This document shows, one piece after another, positions 11,001 to 22,129 of a stretch of 64,000 nucleotides of DNA. The notes under the pieces are model-generated. The model saw only the letters and a list, made by a program, of their open reading frames with translations, was not told where the DNA came from and made no database searches. The stretch lies in assembly GCF_000340215.1 (NCBI RefSeq), contig NW_006921533.1, positions 497,616 through 561,615 on the forward strand, read 5' to 3'. Origin of the DNA: Pseudocercospora fijiensis CIRAD86. Lineage: Eukaryota > Ascomycota > Dothideomycetes > Mycosphaerellales > Mycosphaerellaceae. The position numbers and the translations under genes were made by a program. The number at the start of each line of letters is the position of its first letter. Within the stretch, counting starts at the first letter, position 1.

Positions 11001-13700
11001 TACCTGCGATTACTTTTCCTAGTTCCTACTCTTCTTTCTCTACTACGGTCTCGCTATCGACGTCTATCTTTTCTACGTCCTGCTTTTTGCCTGCGATTAC
11101 TTTTCTTAGTTCCTACTCTTCTGCTATAATAGTATCCTAATGCGTCGCGTTGTTAGGGTCCTTAAGCTTCTTCTTATGTCGCTAGAGTATAGGTAATCTC
11201 TTAGGGCGTAGGGCCGCCTTTCCCTTAGGGCGCTTAGTAGCTAACTCTATAGCGCTAGTGTCGGCGTTAAGCGCGGTAGCGTCGCGTGCTACTACGGCGT
11301 CCGAGGCATATTAGTACTAATTTGCGGCTTCTCCGAGACGGTAAGGGAGGTCCTTGTCGCCCTATACCTATCCTTAATTATTCCTATAATCTATCTACGG
11401 AGTGTTAGGCTTAACTATCTTAATAATCTTAGTAGGGCCGAGTACTACAGTTACGGTACGCTCTTTCTAGTAACGGTATTCCGTCTAAAATCGCGCGGAG
11501 GCGGCGTGCTACTTAGGGTAGGCTTCTAGCAAATCGGTACTATTAAACGTAACTAAGTCGACGGGCTCGAGTATAATAATCTTTTCTTATACTTTTACGT
11601 GTATCGCGGCTATAGGGTAGATGCAGGCTCTTCGACTAGAGGCTCCGGTGCCTGCTTATTAGCGTAATAGTTACGCGGGGCCTTATTGCCTTAGCGGCCG
11701 CGTTCTTACTAACCCTAGGTGTCGCGTGCGTCGTTTCGCGCACCCCTATCTTATCGTCGTCTACGATTAGCATTCTTGCTACCGCGTGCGTCGTAGCCCC
11801 GATTATTATTACGTAGCTCTGCCCGATTATTACGGTTAGAAACGTACTCTTTTTAGCGTCCCTCCCTCGCTAGGGCTTGCCTATCGTTTCCTTAATCCCG
11901 GCGCTAATACTAGTTTTAATTAGCATAGCTACTATTTCTAGGGCGCTTATTGCCGTAGCCGCCGGCGTAACCGCGACCTAAATTGTCGCGATATCTGCGT
12001 GCTACTACGGCGTACCGATCGTCGAACCTACTAGCGTAACCGCGACTAGAAGTATCGCGATACGCGCCCGAAGAATCGGCGTACTAGTCGCTATTGCGAG
12101 CGTTTCGGTATTGTAACTTACTATTATATCTATTACGGCCTCGTGCTATACCGTAGCTATCGGACTGTGTGTATCTGCGGTACTATGCTTTATACTTGTC
12201 TTTAACGGCTCGTATAAAAGTGTAAATCGTATCGCTTAGCAAAGGCTTATCGAGCTTGTCCTATAGGCAGGGCTCGAATCGTAACTATACCTAGTAGAGA
12301 AGGGCGTACGGTCTGTTAGGGTCTATCTCGAGACCTGCCTTACGTACGTAGCGGATACAGTTTATAATAAATTGCTAGGGTACTCTACGGTTGCGTACGT
12401 CCTATACTATATAGGATTCGGCGTATAGCTTGTCCTAGGCCTCGACGATGGATCTGCTAAACTTGTCCCTTAGTGCCTTGCACTAGCGCTTAATGCCCTC
12501 TCCTCCGCGGATAGTATCGCGGTTATTGCTCGTTAGCTTATAGATAAACTATTGCTATGCGGCTCTACGTAGGCACTTCGTAAGCTAAGTACGCACTATG
12601 CGGGCGTAATTAACCGCCGCGTAGTCGCAAGCTGCGTCTAAGAATAGGTATACTAAGGTAAATGTAACCTTGTTACTATACGTATAGATATCCTAGCTAT
12701 CTAAGTCCGCGTATAGGGCGTCGGGGTAGAAGTACCCGATATCTATCGGGTCGAACCTCTCTAAGCGCTAAGAACGCTACGGGCTATAATAGGGTAAGCG
12801 GCTAAACTAAAAGTTGTCGATATAGTACGGGTTAAAGTAGTAACCTCGAGGGCTAAAGTTCCCGCCTTAGGCACTAGAATTACCTAGGCTCGGGCTTAGA
12901 GGCCCTCCGCTAGCCGTACCGCCTTAGCTATAGCGGCGTTGTCTAGCCTCGGCGTTGCGTATTACGTTACGGCGTAACTAATAAAGCTAGGCCTCGACTA
13001 GGTTAGGCAGTAGGGCTAATAGAACTTGTTTGTACGGAACCTGTTTATTTAAACCTATACGCGCGAGGCGCTTAGCTCTTCTAGTATCTAGCCTATCTTA
13101 TACTAAGCTCGAAGGGATGCTCTAGCGTAATTAGTCGATCTTATCCCGGATCTCGTCCCTAAGCTATTAGGTCTATATAACTTGTTAATTTAACAGTTGT
13201 CTAAACAGCTAGCGTATCTCGTTGCGTAGGACGGCTAGATTAGCGGCATTTAGGATTTCGCCGTTAGCGTCTTTAGCGGCCGCGTTAGCGCTAGCGGCGT
13301 TCTAGTTCTCGCGTACTAGAACTTCGCGTAGCGCGCCTTCTCGTAGGCGTTAAGGCTAGGGATTGTCGTAAGCTAGCTACTTGCCGTTTCGCTAGTTTTA
13401 GGAGGATAGTCCCGCGCTAGTATTGCGTATACGCTAGCGGTCCGCGACTAGACGCCTAGCCTCCGTACCTAGGAAAGCGTCGACTAACCTATTACGGCGC
13501 TATGTCTACTATCGAGAAGGTAGGTTACGCTCGACGCTAGGCTCTACGTATGCTAAGTCTATGCGCTAGAACTCTAAGTCTATCTCTTAGGACATGTCGG
13601 CTATGTCTTTAGTAGAAGCGGGTAGGATTAACGGCTCTTATTGTCGTAGTCCTTGCTACTACGTCTTAGGACGTTAATATTCCGGTTCGGGCCTCCGCTA
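8100..13700 (-). pseudogene. Gag-like polyprotein of nested LTR element (RIPed)
   Basis: Minus-strand frames with RIP-type stops through most of this span. Around 12.1-12.8 kb the reading resembles a capsid: PIDIGYFYPDALYADLDS, then KVTFTLVYLFLDAACDYAA, then a segment with LRDKFSRSIVEA. It is followed by an Arg/Gly/Asn/Tyr-rich stretch near 11.7-12.1 kb in the position of a nucleocapsid, an acidic 29-residue tandem repeat near 11 kb and a Lys-rich tail near 8.2 kb. A second globular stretch near 9.0-9.4 kb includes IDDATISLKELGT. No zinc knuckle of CCHC form was seen. Exact start, stop and number of ORFs are not resolvable by eye. Confidence 0.45.
10872..11132 (-). repeat. Three tandem copies of an 87-bp repeat
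   Basis: Copies at 10872-10958, 10959-11045 and 11046-11132, each starting cgttctcgctatcgacg or a one-base variant. 87 bp is 29 codons; the minus frame reads an acidic/basic repeat (ETVVEKEE, GKVIAGKK, DVEKIDVDS) that looks like a coiled-coil or charged spacer of the gag-like ORF. Confidence 0.75.
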
Positions 13701-14876
13701 CTAAAGCTCTTACTACTAAGTACCTCGTTAGTAAAACTTAGTACCTAATAGAAGGGACTCCGGATTGTTCGGGGCTAGAAGCTCTTACTATTCGGGCTTA
13801 GGGCTCTGTTGCTCCGGACCTTGCTGTTTAGGACCCTACTACTTAGAGTCGACAGAAACCGGTAAAGACAAATTAGGACTGCTCGGGACTAACAGCTCTA
13901 AGGCACTAAGTTCTCGCAGGCCTAGGGGAAATACAATCGGTAAGGACCTATAACGTATATACGTAACTCGTCGTATACTAGCTGCTAAAACGGTCCGACG
14001 ACGACGTAGCTATAGGCTAGTGTCCGGACTTGGACTTGTAGGCACTACTATGTCTAGTAACGGCGGTGCTAGTTCTAGAGTAGGAGCAGCTAAGTCGTTA
14101 GGCTCTATCGAGTCTAAAATAGCAAGTTCGTTACGGAGTGCAATCAGCGTCTTCGCTGCTGCCGTAACTAAAGAGCGGTTAACTGCCTAATCCTAAGGGA
14201 AACCGAGAGTAGTACTACCCTAAGCGTCCGAGAGTTTTCGTAGTATATATTCTTCTAGGGGCTAGTAATAAGTAGTAATTGTCGTAACGACTGCTTTTAG
14301 CGGGTCTCTCTACTTCTAGTGCACTAACTTAGCGTAACCGGCGTTAGCTAAGAACTCCTTAAAGCAAAAAGCGATATTTAACGAGTAGGCGTCTAAATCG
14401 GGGCGTGCGGAAGCTAGCGTATTTATAGAATAAGCGTAGGCTCGGTAATCTTATAAAAATGTAGGATAAGTATAGAGTTAAGGAACTAGACTAGAGTCGG
14501 GAAACTATTAGGGTGCTTACAGGCTCTTGCCTCGACTAGTGCCCGCTTCGGCAGGTGCTAGTATAGAGTAAACAAACCTAGATAAGGAAGGCGGGCCGCC
14601 TAGTCTAGCGATTAGAGGGCTATAGGGCACCGTCGGTATGTCGCTATATATATATAGAAGATGATATACGGAATTTAGAGGACTGTCGTAATCGTATCTA
14701 TATCGAGCGTAGGTAGTTGCTATAGTTAGGTAGGTAGGTCGGTGCCGCTAATACGGGACCTCGCGGTCGCGTTAAGCGGCGGTAGTAGGGTTTTTTGGTT
14801 TTTTAAGGTGCCTGTTCGTCTAGTACTCGGGTACTGTTTAAACGGATCTAGATCTAACTAAAGCGAAGCTACCAAT

Positions 14877-14984
14877 TATTATACAAGGGACGATTAGTAG
14901 TTAGGCAATGGTATAGTATTAGTAAGAGTATCTACGGTCCTACGGAAGTATATATAGGCCCGGCGTTCCGTGCCTGCCGTAACA
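14877..14984 (-). repeat. 108-bp LTR (5' LTR of nested element)
   Basis: Begins tattataca and ends cgtaaca on the plus strand. Next to it on the inside is the putative primer-binding site (minus strand TGGTAGC, ending at 14874), on the outside target duplication atcgt (14985-14989). Confidence 0.9.
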
Positions 14985-14989
14985 ATCGT

Positions 14990-16600
14990 ACCGGGCCTCG
15001 ATCGGTTTCTATAGCCCTAAGTCGTACCGGATAGGGTAGCGTAAAGATAGCTCCTTACGGTTATATTATATTAGTATCTCGCTATAGCCTTCTCCGCTTA
15101 AGTCGATAGTAATAACTATTAAACCCGCACCCTCCGAGTAGTTAATAGATACAAGTATAGGTACGCTAACGAGAGCCTTAGTTACCGTATCCTTAGCCGC
15201 TTAGTAAACAGAGGTCTATTCGAATTTAGCATCCTTCTTAAGCAAGGCGTATAAGGGCTTATATACTAATATAAAGTTCTCGACCTAGATACGGAAGTAG
15301 GAGACTACTCTAAGCTAGGTTCGGACATCCTTCTAATAGGTAGGATCCGGCTAGGACACTATCTTTAGGACCTGTATATTATTAGGATAGCGGCCGTTCT
15401 TATTAGTTACGAACTCGACAATGTTTATTCGTTTATATAGGAGCTAAAGCTTCTCCCTATATACCGTTAGGTTAGCTCGCTCTAGGTCGTAGAGGACACT
15501 ATCGAGGTTCTAAATATATTCGAGAAAGAACCTACGGATACTAGGCTCTACTTCTTCGTTATCGTACCTAGTTTTAGGGCCCTTAATGCCGATGTCGTCG
15601 AGGAAAGGTATCGCTATATAGGAGATATAGGCCGCGAGGACTTAGTTTATAATACGAACGAACTAAGCTACTAAGTTAGTCGCCCCTTAGGGAAGGGTAG
15701 TTTGTCTATATAGCCTAAGAGGCGTTTCGAAACTAGTAAGGTCTCGGCTATTAGGGTAGAGAGGAATCTAGTCGTAGCCCGAGAAAACATTAACTAGTAA
15801 GGCTATAATATAGTTAGTAAAGGCTTCCGAGAACCTATTAGTCTCCGGAGGAAGGTTAGTATCTCTAATCGTAACCGTATTAAACTTTTATATAGCGTTA
15901 ATTAGACGGTACTTCTTTAGTTCCCTAGGAGCTGTCTTCTTTTAAACTAGGAAGTATAGATTGCGATACGAGGTATAGGAAGGTTCTAAGGTGCTAGCCT
16001 TTATACGCTATCGTATTATGTCCTTAACTATACCTCGTAGGCTTAGGTTTAGCTTAAAACCTAGGTAGGCCTAAGGCTTATATTCGATCGTTCGGATCTT
16101 CTACGGAGGGGCAACCTCCGGATTTATCCTACCTAGGTAAGTGAAGTTATATACTAATACGGCTTCGCGATTGTATAGAAGCTCGTATAGTAAATCTAGT
16201 TTACGATCCGAAAGCTCGATACTAGGTTTAATTTTCGTAAGCCTCTCCTCTATTAGCCTTAAACCCCTAGGAATAGTAGAGAACTTCTTAGTAATGTATT
16301 TCTAATCGTACGGACTATCCCTAGGTAGTAGTGTTGCCTCCTAATTAAGGCACTTTTATCGCTAGTTAGGATTTCCGCTAGGATTAGACCTATTAGTAAT
16401 GTATGCGCTGCCCTTTACGGGCTTAATCTTATTAGCTACCCTCTTATATAGGGTGTATACTCTAATCGATTATAGAACCCGAGCTCTCTCTCTTTGTCGC
16501 TAGGCCTAGAGATTAGCGCAACAAAACAGCGCGTAAACCTCTTTAGAAGTTTCCTTAAGTCGATAGGTATACAACTAGTAGTCCTAATTTATAACGCCGG
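14990..16600 (-). pseudogene. Gypsy pol 5' part: RT and start of RNase H (RIPed)
   Basis: Minus strand, going down from 16.6 kb: a basic start (KFSTIPRGLRLIEERLTK), the RT palm with GYDxIPLYPNSRDLTSFETP near 15.75 kb, the catalytic box AIPFLDDIGIKGPKT near 15.6 kb (FLDD in place of YxDD, usual for this fungal Gypsy lineage), and the RNase H start LVSINYSEGAGLIVITIDLS near 15.1 kb. It is cut at 14989 by the nested element and continues at 7809. Stops are RIP-type. Confidence 0.85.
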
Positions 16601-16617
16601 CGAAAACGTTAGATTCG

Positions 16618-16642
16618 TAATAATACCCCCGGAGTAGTATTA
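16618..16642. repeat. Imperfect GC-core palindrome (family member 5)
   Basis: taataatacccccggagtag followed by tatta at the junction between the gag-protease and RT frames; on the minus strand it reads NTTPGVLL just before a stop. Confidence 0.55.
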
Positions 16643-19600
16643 GACTCGTACTCTAATTAGTTAGTTCGGGTAGACCCGCCTCCGGTAATAATATCTCTAG
16701 CGATATATAAGATAGTATTATTACCTTAACTCGTATAGTAGGTAGTCGTTATATTATACTCGCTATCGCTTCGAGTATTCGTCTTCTTAGTATAGAACCT
16801 AGAAACTTGCCTTAACGTATAGAGCGGCGCACTTCTAGATATAACCTATTTAAGCTATACTAACTTATAGCGCAGATTGCCGGACTTATAACCGCGCCGT
16901 AGCGTTTCCTAAAGACCGTTTAGAAGTAGCAAGGATATCCTCGTAGGACTTGTAGCTAGTGTTTCCGATATAACTAGTAAACACGACTCGGTTACCCTTC
17001 TAGTTAGCGATAGTTCTCTCCTAGGAGCTATCGTTACAGTTGCGCTAGATACCCCGGGTTATACGAGACTATAGTCGACCTAGAATAATTAGTGTATTTA
17101 GGTCGGCGGTAATCTAGAAGGTAAAGGAAAAGCATATACCGAAAGCGTCTACTATAACATTATAGCAGGCACCTACTAGCGCAACCTCCCTATTTACTCC
17201 CTATATACTAAGGGAAATGTCTTTGTTTATTAGTAGTCTAAGCTGTTTAGCCTAGCGCTTACTTATAATAAGTAACTCCGAGCTATTATTAAGTATTGCT
17301 AGCATCTATTAACTATAGCTTCCGATAGTAACTTAAATATAGATAGCGGGAACGACGGCGAAGGAACGAGTAACTACGGAAAGGTCTATATTATTAGGGA
17401 TAGAGTAAAGTTCCTTAGGTCGAGGAGGCCCTACTCGACCGATTTGTTAGCTAGTAAATCGGATAGCTTTAATAGAAACTAAAACTAAAATAGGGTTAGT
17501 ATTATTACTATCCCCTCGGCCTATCTCTTTAACCCCCTCTTCGTTAGCATTATCGATAGTCTCCTAGCTCTCGTAGGTTACCGATTCGCCTTCTACTAAC
17601 TCTTAGGCACCTAAAAATTTAGGAAGGAACTATAAGGAAGAGACGTCGATATAGTCTTCTCGTCCCTATTTCCTCCGAAGAGTAGCGAGGTCTTTTATAA
17701 AAGTAGCATCGTTAGGGATTCGGCTCTAGAACAGGTTAGTAGGCAAACTGTATACTAATAGCTCTCCTATAGACACGTTAGACTTAAGGTCTAGGAACTA
17801 TAAAGCCTAGAAGAGAGCGTTTGCCTTTATATCTAAGGAGTTAGCTAGGCTAGCACTATACTTTTTTATATACCTATTAAAGCGAAAGCTCTTTAGATCG
17901 GATAACTTTCGCTTATAGGCCGGTAGGTTAGCTAGACCTAGGGTACTACTAATGTCGGTAGTAATATCTTCTATATCGACCTCTAAGGTCTCTAGGACAA
18001 CTAGGCTCTCTAGGACGACTAGGCTCTCTATAGGTATAGTGCTAGCTCGGGCAGCGCGGTCTGCAGCTGTCTAGAGAGTCTTAGTCTTAGCATTTAACTC
18101 TCGCTGTTACTTAGCCTTGTCGGCCGCCTTGTTCTTTAGTACTCTAGTAAGGGCTACCGTACTAGGGCGAGTAGGGTTCTACGGGCTCTTACCCTTGTTT
18201 TAGGACTAGGTTTAGGACCTTATAGTAGCGTAGACATCTATACTATTCTTAGTAACCGCGTAAACATTAGTAACTGCGTCCGGATCTTAAGAAACAAAGT
18301 TAACTTTAATAGGCTTAGTAGTACTATTACTACTCCGCTCCTTAACCTATTTTGCCCTAACCTTCTAAGTTTCTCGTTTAGCAATAGCGGCGAGGGTACT
18401 ATTCCTAGTATCCTTAAACTCGATCTTGCTACTATACTTCTTCTCTAGAAGGCTCCTAAGTTAAGGTAGCTTCGGGGCTCTACGATCCTACTCGAAGTTA
18501 ATCTTATCGCCGGTATTAGTATAGTAGAACCGACTATTTACTTATATAACAAGCTTCCTTTTAAGAAGCTCTTTCAAGATAGGGTAGTCCGATTAGTTAT
18601 GTTTAAAACCGCCGTATATCTAGCACTTACTATCCAAGTTAGAATAGATCTTCCGTATAGCGTAGACGTTAACTAAAGGGGCCTTAGGGTAGTTGGGATC
18701 GGAAACCTAGTAGACTAGTAGTATATCCTTTAGTATACTAGTATTAATAACCTCCCTAACTCGCTATAATGCTTTCGTATTAAGGTTAAGCTAGGCTAGG
18801 GATTTAGCTAAGTCCGCGACGTCCTAAGAGTACTTAGTAATAGTAGGAGTTACGGTACTAGGACCGCTTTACGATTTGGGAAGAAACCTAGGTCCTCTAG
18901 TTCCCGAGGCTTCGTTCCTAACCTAAGCTAGGTTATTCCGGTCTTCGCCGTAGATAAACTTCTTCGCATCGGTAGAGCTATTAATATCTTCCTTAATAGC
19001 CTCTAGGACCTCTTTATACTTCCTAAAGGTCTTAGGATTAGCTTCGCTAAGCTTATAGCGTCGGAAGACTCGCTTAGCCGTAGACTACGGCAACCCTTTT
19101 AGAAGTAGCCTCGTTCTCTAAGAATTCTCGAGGTCCTACTAGTCGATACCGTCCGCTAACTTAACAAATTCGCGGACGTACTCCTTTAGGTCGTTATCCT
19201 CGATACGCCTCTCTATATAGAGGTTCTTAAGCTACGTATAACTGCCTTTAATACGACGACTATCGCGCTCCCGATATTCCCTTAGAAAGGACTGCTTAAA
19301 GGTCTCCTAGTTAGTATTAGACTTGTTATCCTTTTCTAGGTAGCTAACTAGGGTTCTAAGGGTTTAGTAAAGCTTAGTAATAGTAGTCCTCGTAAGGGAC
19401 CGGACCTTATACTAGTCCGACTCCCTCTCGAGCTTATACTTAGCTAAGTAGTCCTTAAAGCGTTCCACGTACGCTATAGCGTTCTACCCTTCGAATAAAG
19501 GGTTCCTACCGCTTCCTAGCTCTAGTAGACGACGCCTATTCTAACGGAGAAGCTTAGTTTGCCCTTAAATTATCTTTATAACGATATTATAGAGAGCCTT

Positions 19601-19822
19601 AGGCGTAGAAGGCCTAATAGCCCCTAGGTCGACGGCGCTTATAATAACTAGTCGTCGCCTAATTTCCTCGTTAATAGGGTCTAGTGCGTTGTTAGATTCC
19701 GAAGATTCCGCTAATTCGTAATAGTCGCTTCTGCTAGAGCTTATTCGATTATTATAAAGTAGTTAAAATAAAGTGTTATAGGAAAGTGTTTTTAGTATAT
19801 TTTCGTAGGTTTGTTTCGATAT
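16640..19822 (-). pseudogene. Gypsy gag and protease (RIPed)
   Basis: The reading frame opens near 19822 with ATA-TCG-AAA, apparently an ATG converted to ATA by RIP (ISKQTYENILKTLS). Gag helices follow (YVERFKDYLAKYKLE, then ETFKQSFLREYRERD), then RTRLLLKGLP. A CCHC zinc knuckle lies near 18.57-18.62 kb in which two cysteines now read as tyrosine. An aspartic-protease-like segment near 17.2-17.35 kb reads LPAIYI..AILNNSSELLIIS, where the first N replaces the expected catalytic D, a G-to-A change of the RIP type. Gag and pol appear to be separate frames meeting near 16.6 kb. Confidence 0.75.
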
Positions 19823-19879
19823 TGTGTTTTTATTGCGATATTGCTACGCGAGAAAATAGTATATTAGGCTGTTTTCTCC

Positions 19880-19904
19880 TAATATTATCCTCGGGATAGT
19901 ATTA
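19880..19904. repeat. Imperfect GC-core palindrome (family member 6)
   Basis: taatattatcctcgggatag followed by tatta, in the leader between the right LTR and gag; more RIP-decayed than the others. Confidence 0.45.
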
Positions 19905-20561
19905 GGATTTAGCCTCCTAGGGGTCGCCTAATATATCTAGGAGCTTAATTTAGTAGACTTTAGACGAAAGCCGCTCGGAGGGAGAGACTACAATCTCTAT
20001 TTATACCTAGATCCTAGAAACTAGCTCTCGTATCTCCTTTAGCTAGGCGGGGGGGCGGTAGCCTTCTTTTCCTAGTAGAAGGCTAAGCACTGTCTAAGCG
20101 AGGCTGCGAACCTAGGAAAGCCCTACCCGATTAATAGGGGACTCCCCGGCTATCCGACCTATAATCTAGAAATTGCTATCTATCGATAGTCTTAGTAAAC
20201 TAAGCAAGGCCGATAGGTAATTAATCTATCTCCTCCTTAGGCGGGCGGTAGCTTATCTCGAGCAAGCGGTACTAAATAGGTCTTCGACCTAGAGCCGAGT
20301 CCTTAGAAGCTAGCTATAGTTATAGACTAGGCCCTAAGCTATAACAGTCCTAAGGGTTTGTAGCTTTTCGGGGTTAAAGCGATGCCCTCGTTAAGAGGTT
20401 TCTCTACTTGTCGTAATAGCCCCTTAAGATACTTCGATATCGTTCGTATCGTAGGCTCTTATCGTACCCTCGCTTCGGTTATAGCTATTCGTGCCTAGAG
20501 ACTACCTTTAATATACCTGCACCTGTTAGATATAAAGAGATAGCCCTACCTTCGGCTCTAA

Positions 20562-20840
20562 TAAAGGACGGAAACTAATACTACTACTACTACTAGTAGC
20601 AATAGTATAGGCAACTAAGGGTAATATAACCTATAGTAATATAGGCAGCTATATTTAGCATAATAGGATAACGAGACTGTCGCTTAGACTAGTAACTAGA
20701 GCCCTGCAATATAGGCATTATAGAAGTGTAATATAAACAATGTGCTATACGAGGTTGATAATCTATCTACTATGCCGAAGGAGGCCTCTTATATAGGCTT
20801 AAACTTAGCCTATAGGTATAGGGCCGGTTACTAGCTAATA
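20562..20840 (-). repeat. 279-bp LTR, copy 3 (5' LTR or solo LTR)
   Basis: Full-length match in the orientation of the LTR at 1296-1575. Inside it (minus strand) comes ttagagccgaagg, a plausible RIPed primer-binding site, which favours a 5' LTR of the element at 1296-20840. Without a matching target duplication a solo LTR cannot be excluded. Confidence 0.75.
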
Positions 20841-21259
20841 ATAGGGAAGGGATGCTCTAGCTATATAGTTACGCCCGCTAGTCGGTAAGAACCATCTACT
20901 AGAGTTATTAGAATAAACTATAGGAGACTAAAACAATACGTAGATATGCTATACTACTAGATATTATAACAATAACAATATTAACCTAGGATTACTTACC
21001 GACTAATCTTTCGATTATATATATTAGTCCCTAGCTATATATATTTCTATTGCCGCGGACTTTCTTAGAGCCCGCAAGGATAGTATAAGAATTACTGTTA
21101 TAAGCGCTAATAATCGTCCTAGTAGATCTATAGTAGCGAAGGTAGGCGCGTGCTCGGAGTAAAATAACGATGCCTATAAGACATTAACCGGATATAAGAC
21201 AGTTTAGAAAGTCCTTAAAGCTGCGGCAAAGTACTAGAAATTATCTACCTAAGAAGAAA
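20841..21259. other. RIPed spacer, no gene seen
   Basis: TA-rich, CA/TG-poor sequence between the LTR and the next broken ORF. No motif recognised. Confidence 0.5.
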
Positions 21260-21990
21260 GTTAATCGAAACGATTATTTATTTACATAGATTAATATCGA
21301 GCTAATAGGAATAGATACCCTAATAGAATTTAATCTAGACGGTAGTAAGAACGAATACGAGGCACGACGTAAGGAGAGAATTAAGAGAAACGAGGCTTTG
21401 CTAGAAGAGCTCGGGCTTTCGCGTAGTATTCCTTACGCTTAGTAATAGTAGTAAAGTAAGAAACCTAGAGGAAAGGAAAAGGCTAAGGCAAAAGCGAAGG
21501 GGCTAGATTTGCAAAATACGAGATCCTTAGCAAGACTAACTAAGAAGCGTCGAGCGGCTAAAGTAGCAGAGCGCGCGACCGAAGAAGCAGAGCGTATAGC
21601 TAAAGAAGTAAGGCGAGCGGCTAGAGAAGCAGAAGAGTCGAGGCTAGCTAAGTAGCTAATAGAGTAGAAGACGACTACTTATATCGATTACGGCGAGTAA
21701 GCTTAGTATTAGTCCGAGAAACAGACGCCGTTATAGTGCTTGCTATACTATTAGGAATATAGGAGGAAGGAGAAAGAGGAATCCGAGCGAGTAGCTAAAA
21801 AAGTAGAAGAGGCGAGGCTAGCTAAGTAGCTAACGGAGTAGAAGACGACTACTTATATCGGTTACGGCGAGCAATTCTAGTATTAGGCTAAAGACTTAAC
21901 GCCGTTACGGTGCCTAGGGTGCTATAAGGAATATAGTAAGAAGGGAAAGGAGGAGGCTAAGAATGCGATAGACGTTAATAGATAAAGACA
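21260..21990 (+). pseudogene. RIPed ORF with internal duplication and charged coiled coil, unknown
   Basis: A plus-strand frame with TAG/TAA stops of RIP type: LIEFNLDGSKNEYEARRKER, then a helix NEALLEELGLSRS, a Lys/Arg/Ala-rich coiled coil (ERATEEAERIAKEVRRAA), then two copies of a roughly 70-residue unit each holding RLAK, KTTTYI, YGE and a CxxCYxEY segment (second copy CLGCYKEY). The second unit may be a small zinc-binding element, as the first shows CLLYY where cysteine could have been lost to RIP. Function unknown. Confidence 0.35.
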
Positions 21991-22129
21991 TTATATAGAT
22001 AAAACAATCTATAAGCCTATCTTATAGAAACTAGTAGCTATATACTATGTCGCATTTATTAGGGTTAGACGTTTATAATAGTATATCGAAGCGCACTATA
22101 ATATATCCTTTCTTGCGGCTTATAAATCT

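Larger units (their letters stand above)
7815..14984 (-). mobile_element. 7,170-bp LTR element nested in Gypsy RNase H (RIPed)
   Basis: Two 108-bp direct LTRs (7815-7922 and 14877-14984) bound the element. A perfect 5-bp target duplication atcgt flanks it (7810-7814 and 14985-14989), and the host Gypsy RNase H frame resumes exactly outside. The LTR ends are TGTTA..TAACA before RIP. Inside the right LTR the minus strand reads TGGTAGCTTCGC two bases from the LTR, a good primer-binding site, so the element is oriented minus. The internal 6.95 kb carries gag-like minus-strand frames, but I could not find RT, RNase H or integrase motifs, so it looks non-autonomous (LARD-like) or only gag-bearing. 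Confidence 0.85.
1296..20840 (-). mobile_element. Composite Ty3/Gypsy LTR retrotransposon with nested insertion (RIPed)
   Basis: Read on the minus strand from 20840 to 1296 the order is LTR, gag with zinc knuckle, protease, RT, RNase H, integrase, a non-coding spacer, an accessory ORF, polypurine tract, LTR. Just inside the right LTR the minus strand reads ttagagccgaagg, compatible with a primer-binding site that began TGG before RIP. Removing the nested 7,170-bp element and one 5-bp duplication leaves about 12.4 kb. The outer flanks do not show a matching target duplication (gatac versus atagg), so the two LTRs could belong to different insertions or the locus could have recombined. Pairing the LTRs is inference; the Gypsy coding content is clear. 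Confidence 0.6.

Noticed and set aside
10754..11140. Plus-strand ORF of 128 codons, Ser/Phe-rich
   Set aside because: It is the antisense of the 87-bp tandem repeat in the minus-strand gag-like ORF of the nested element.
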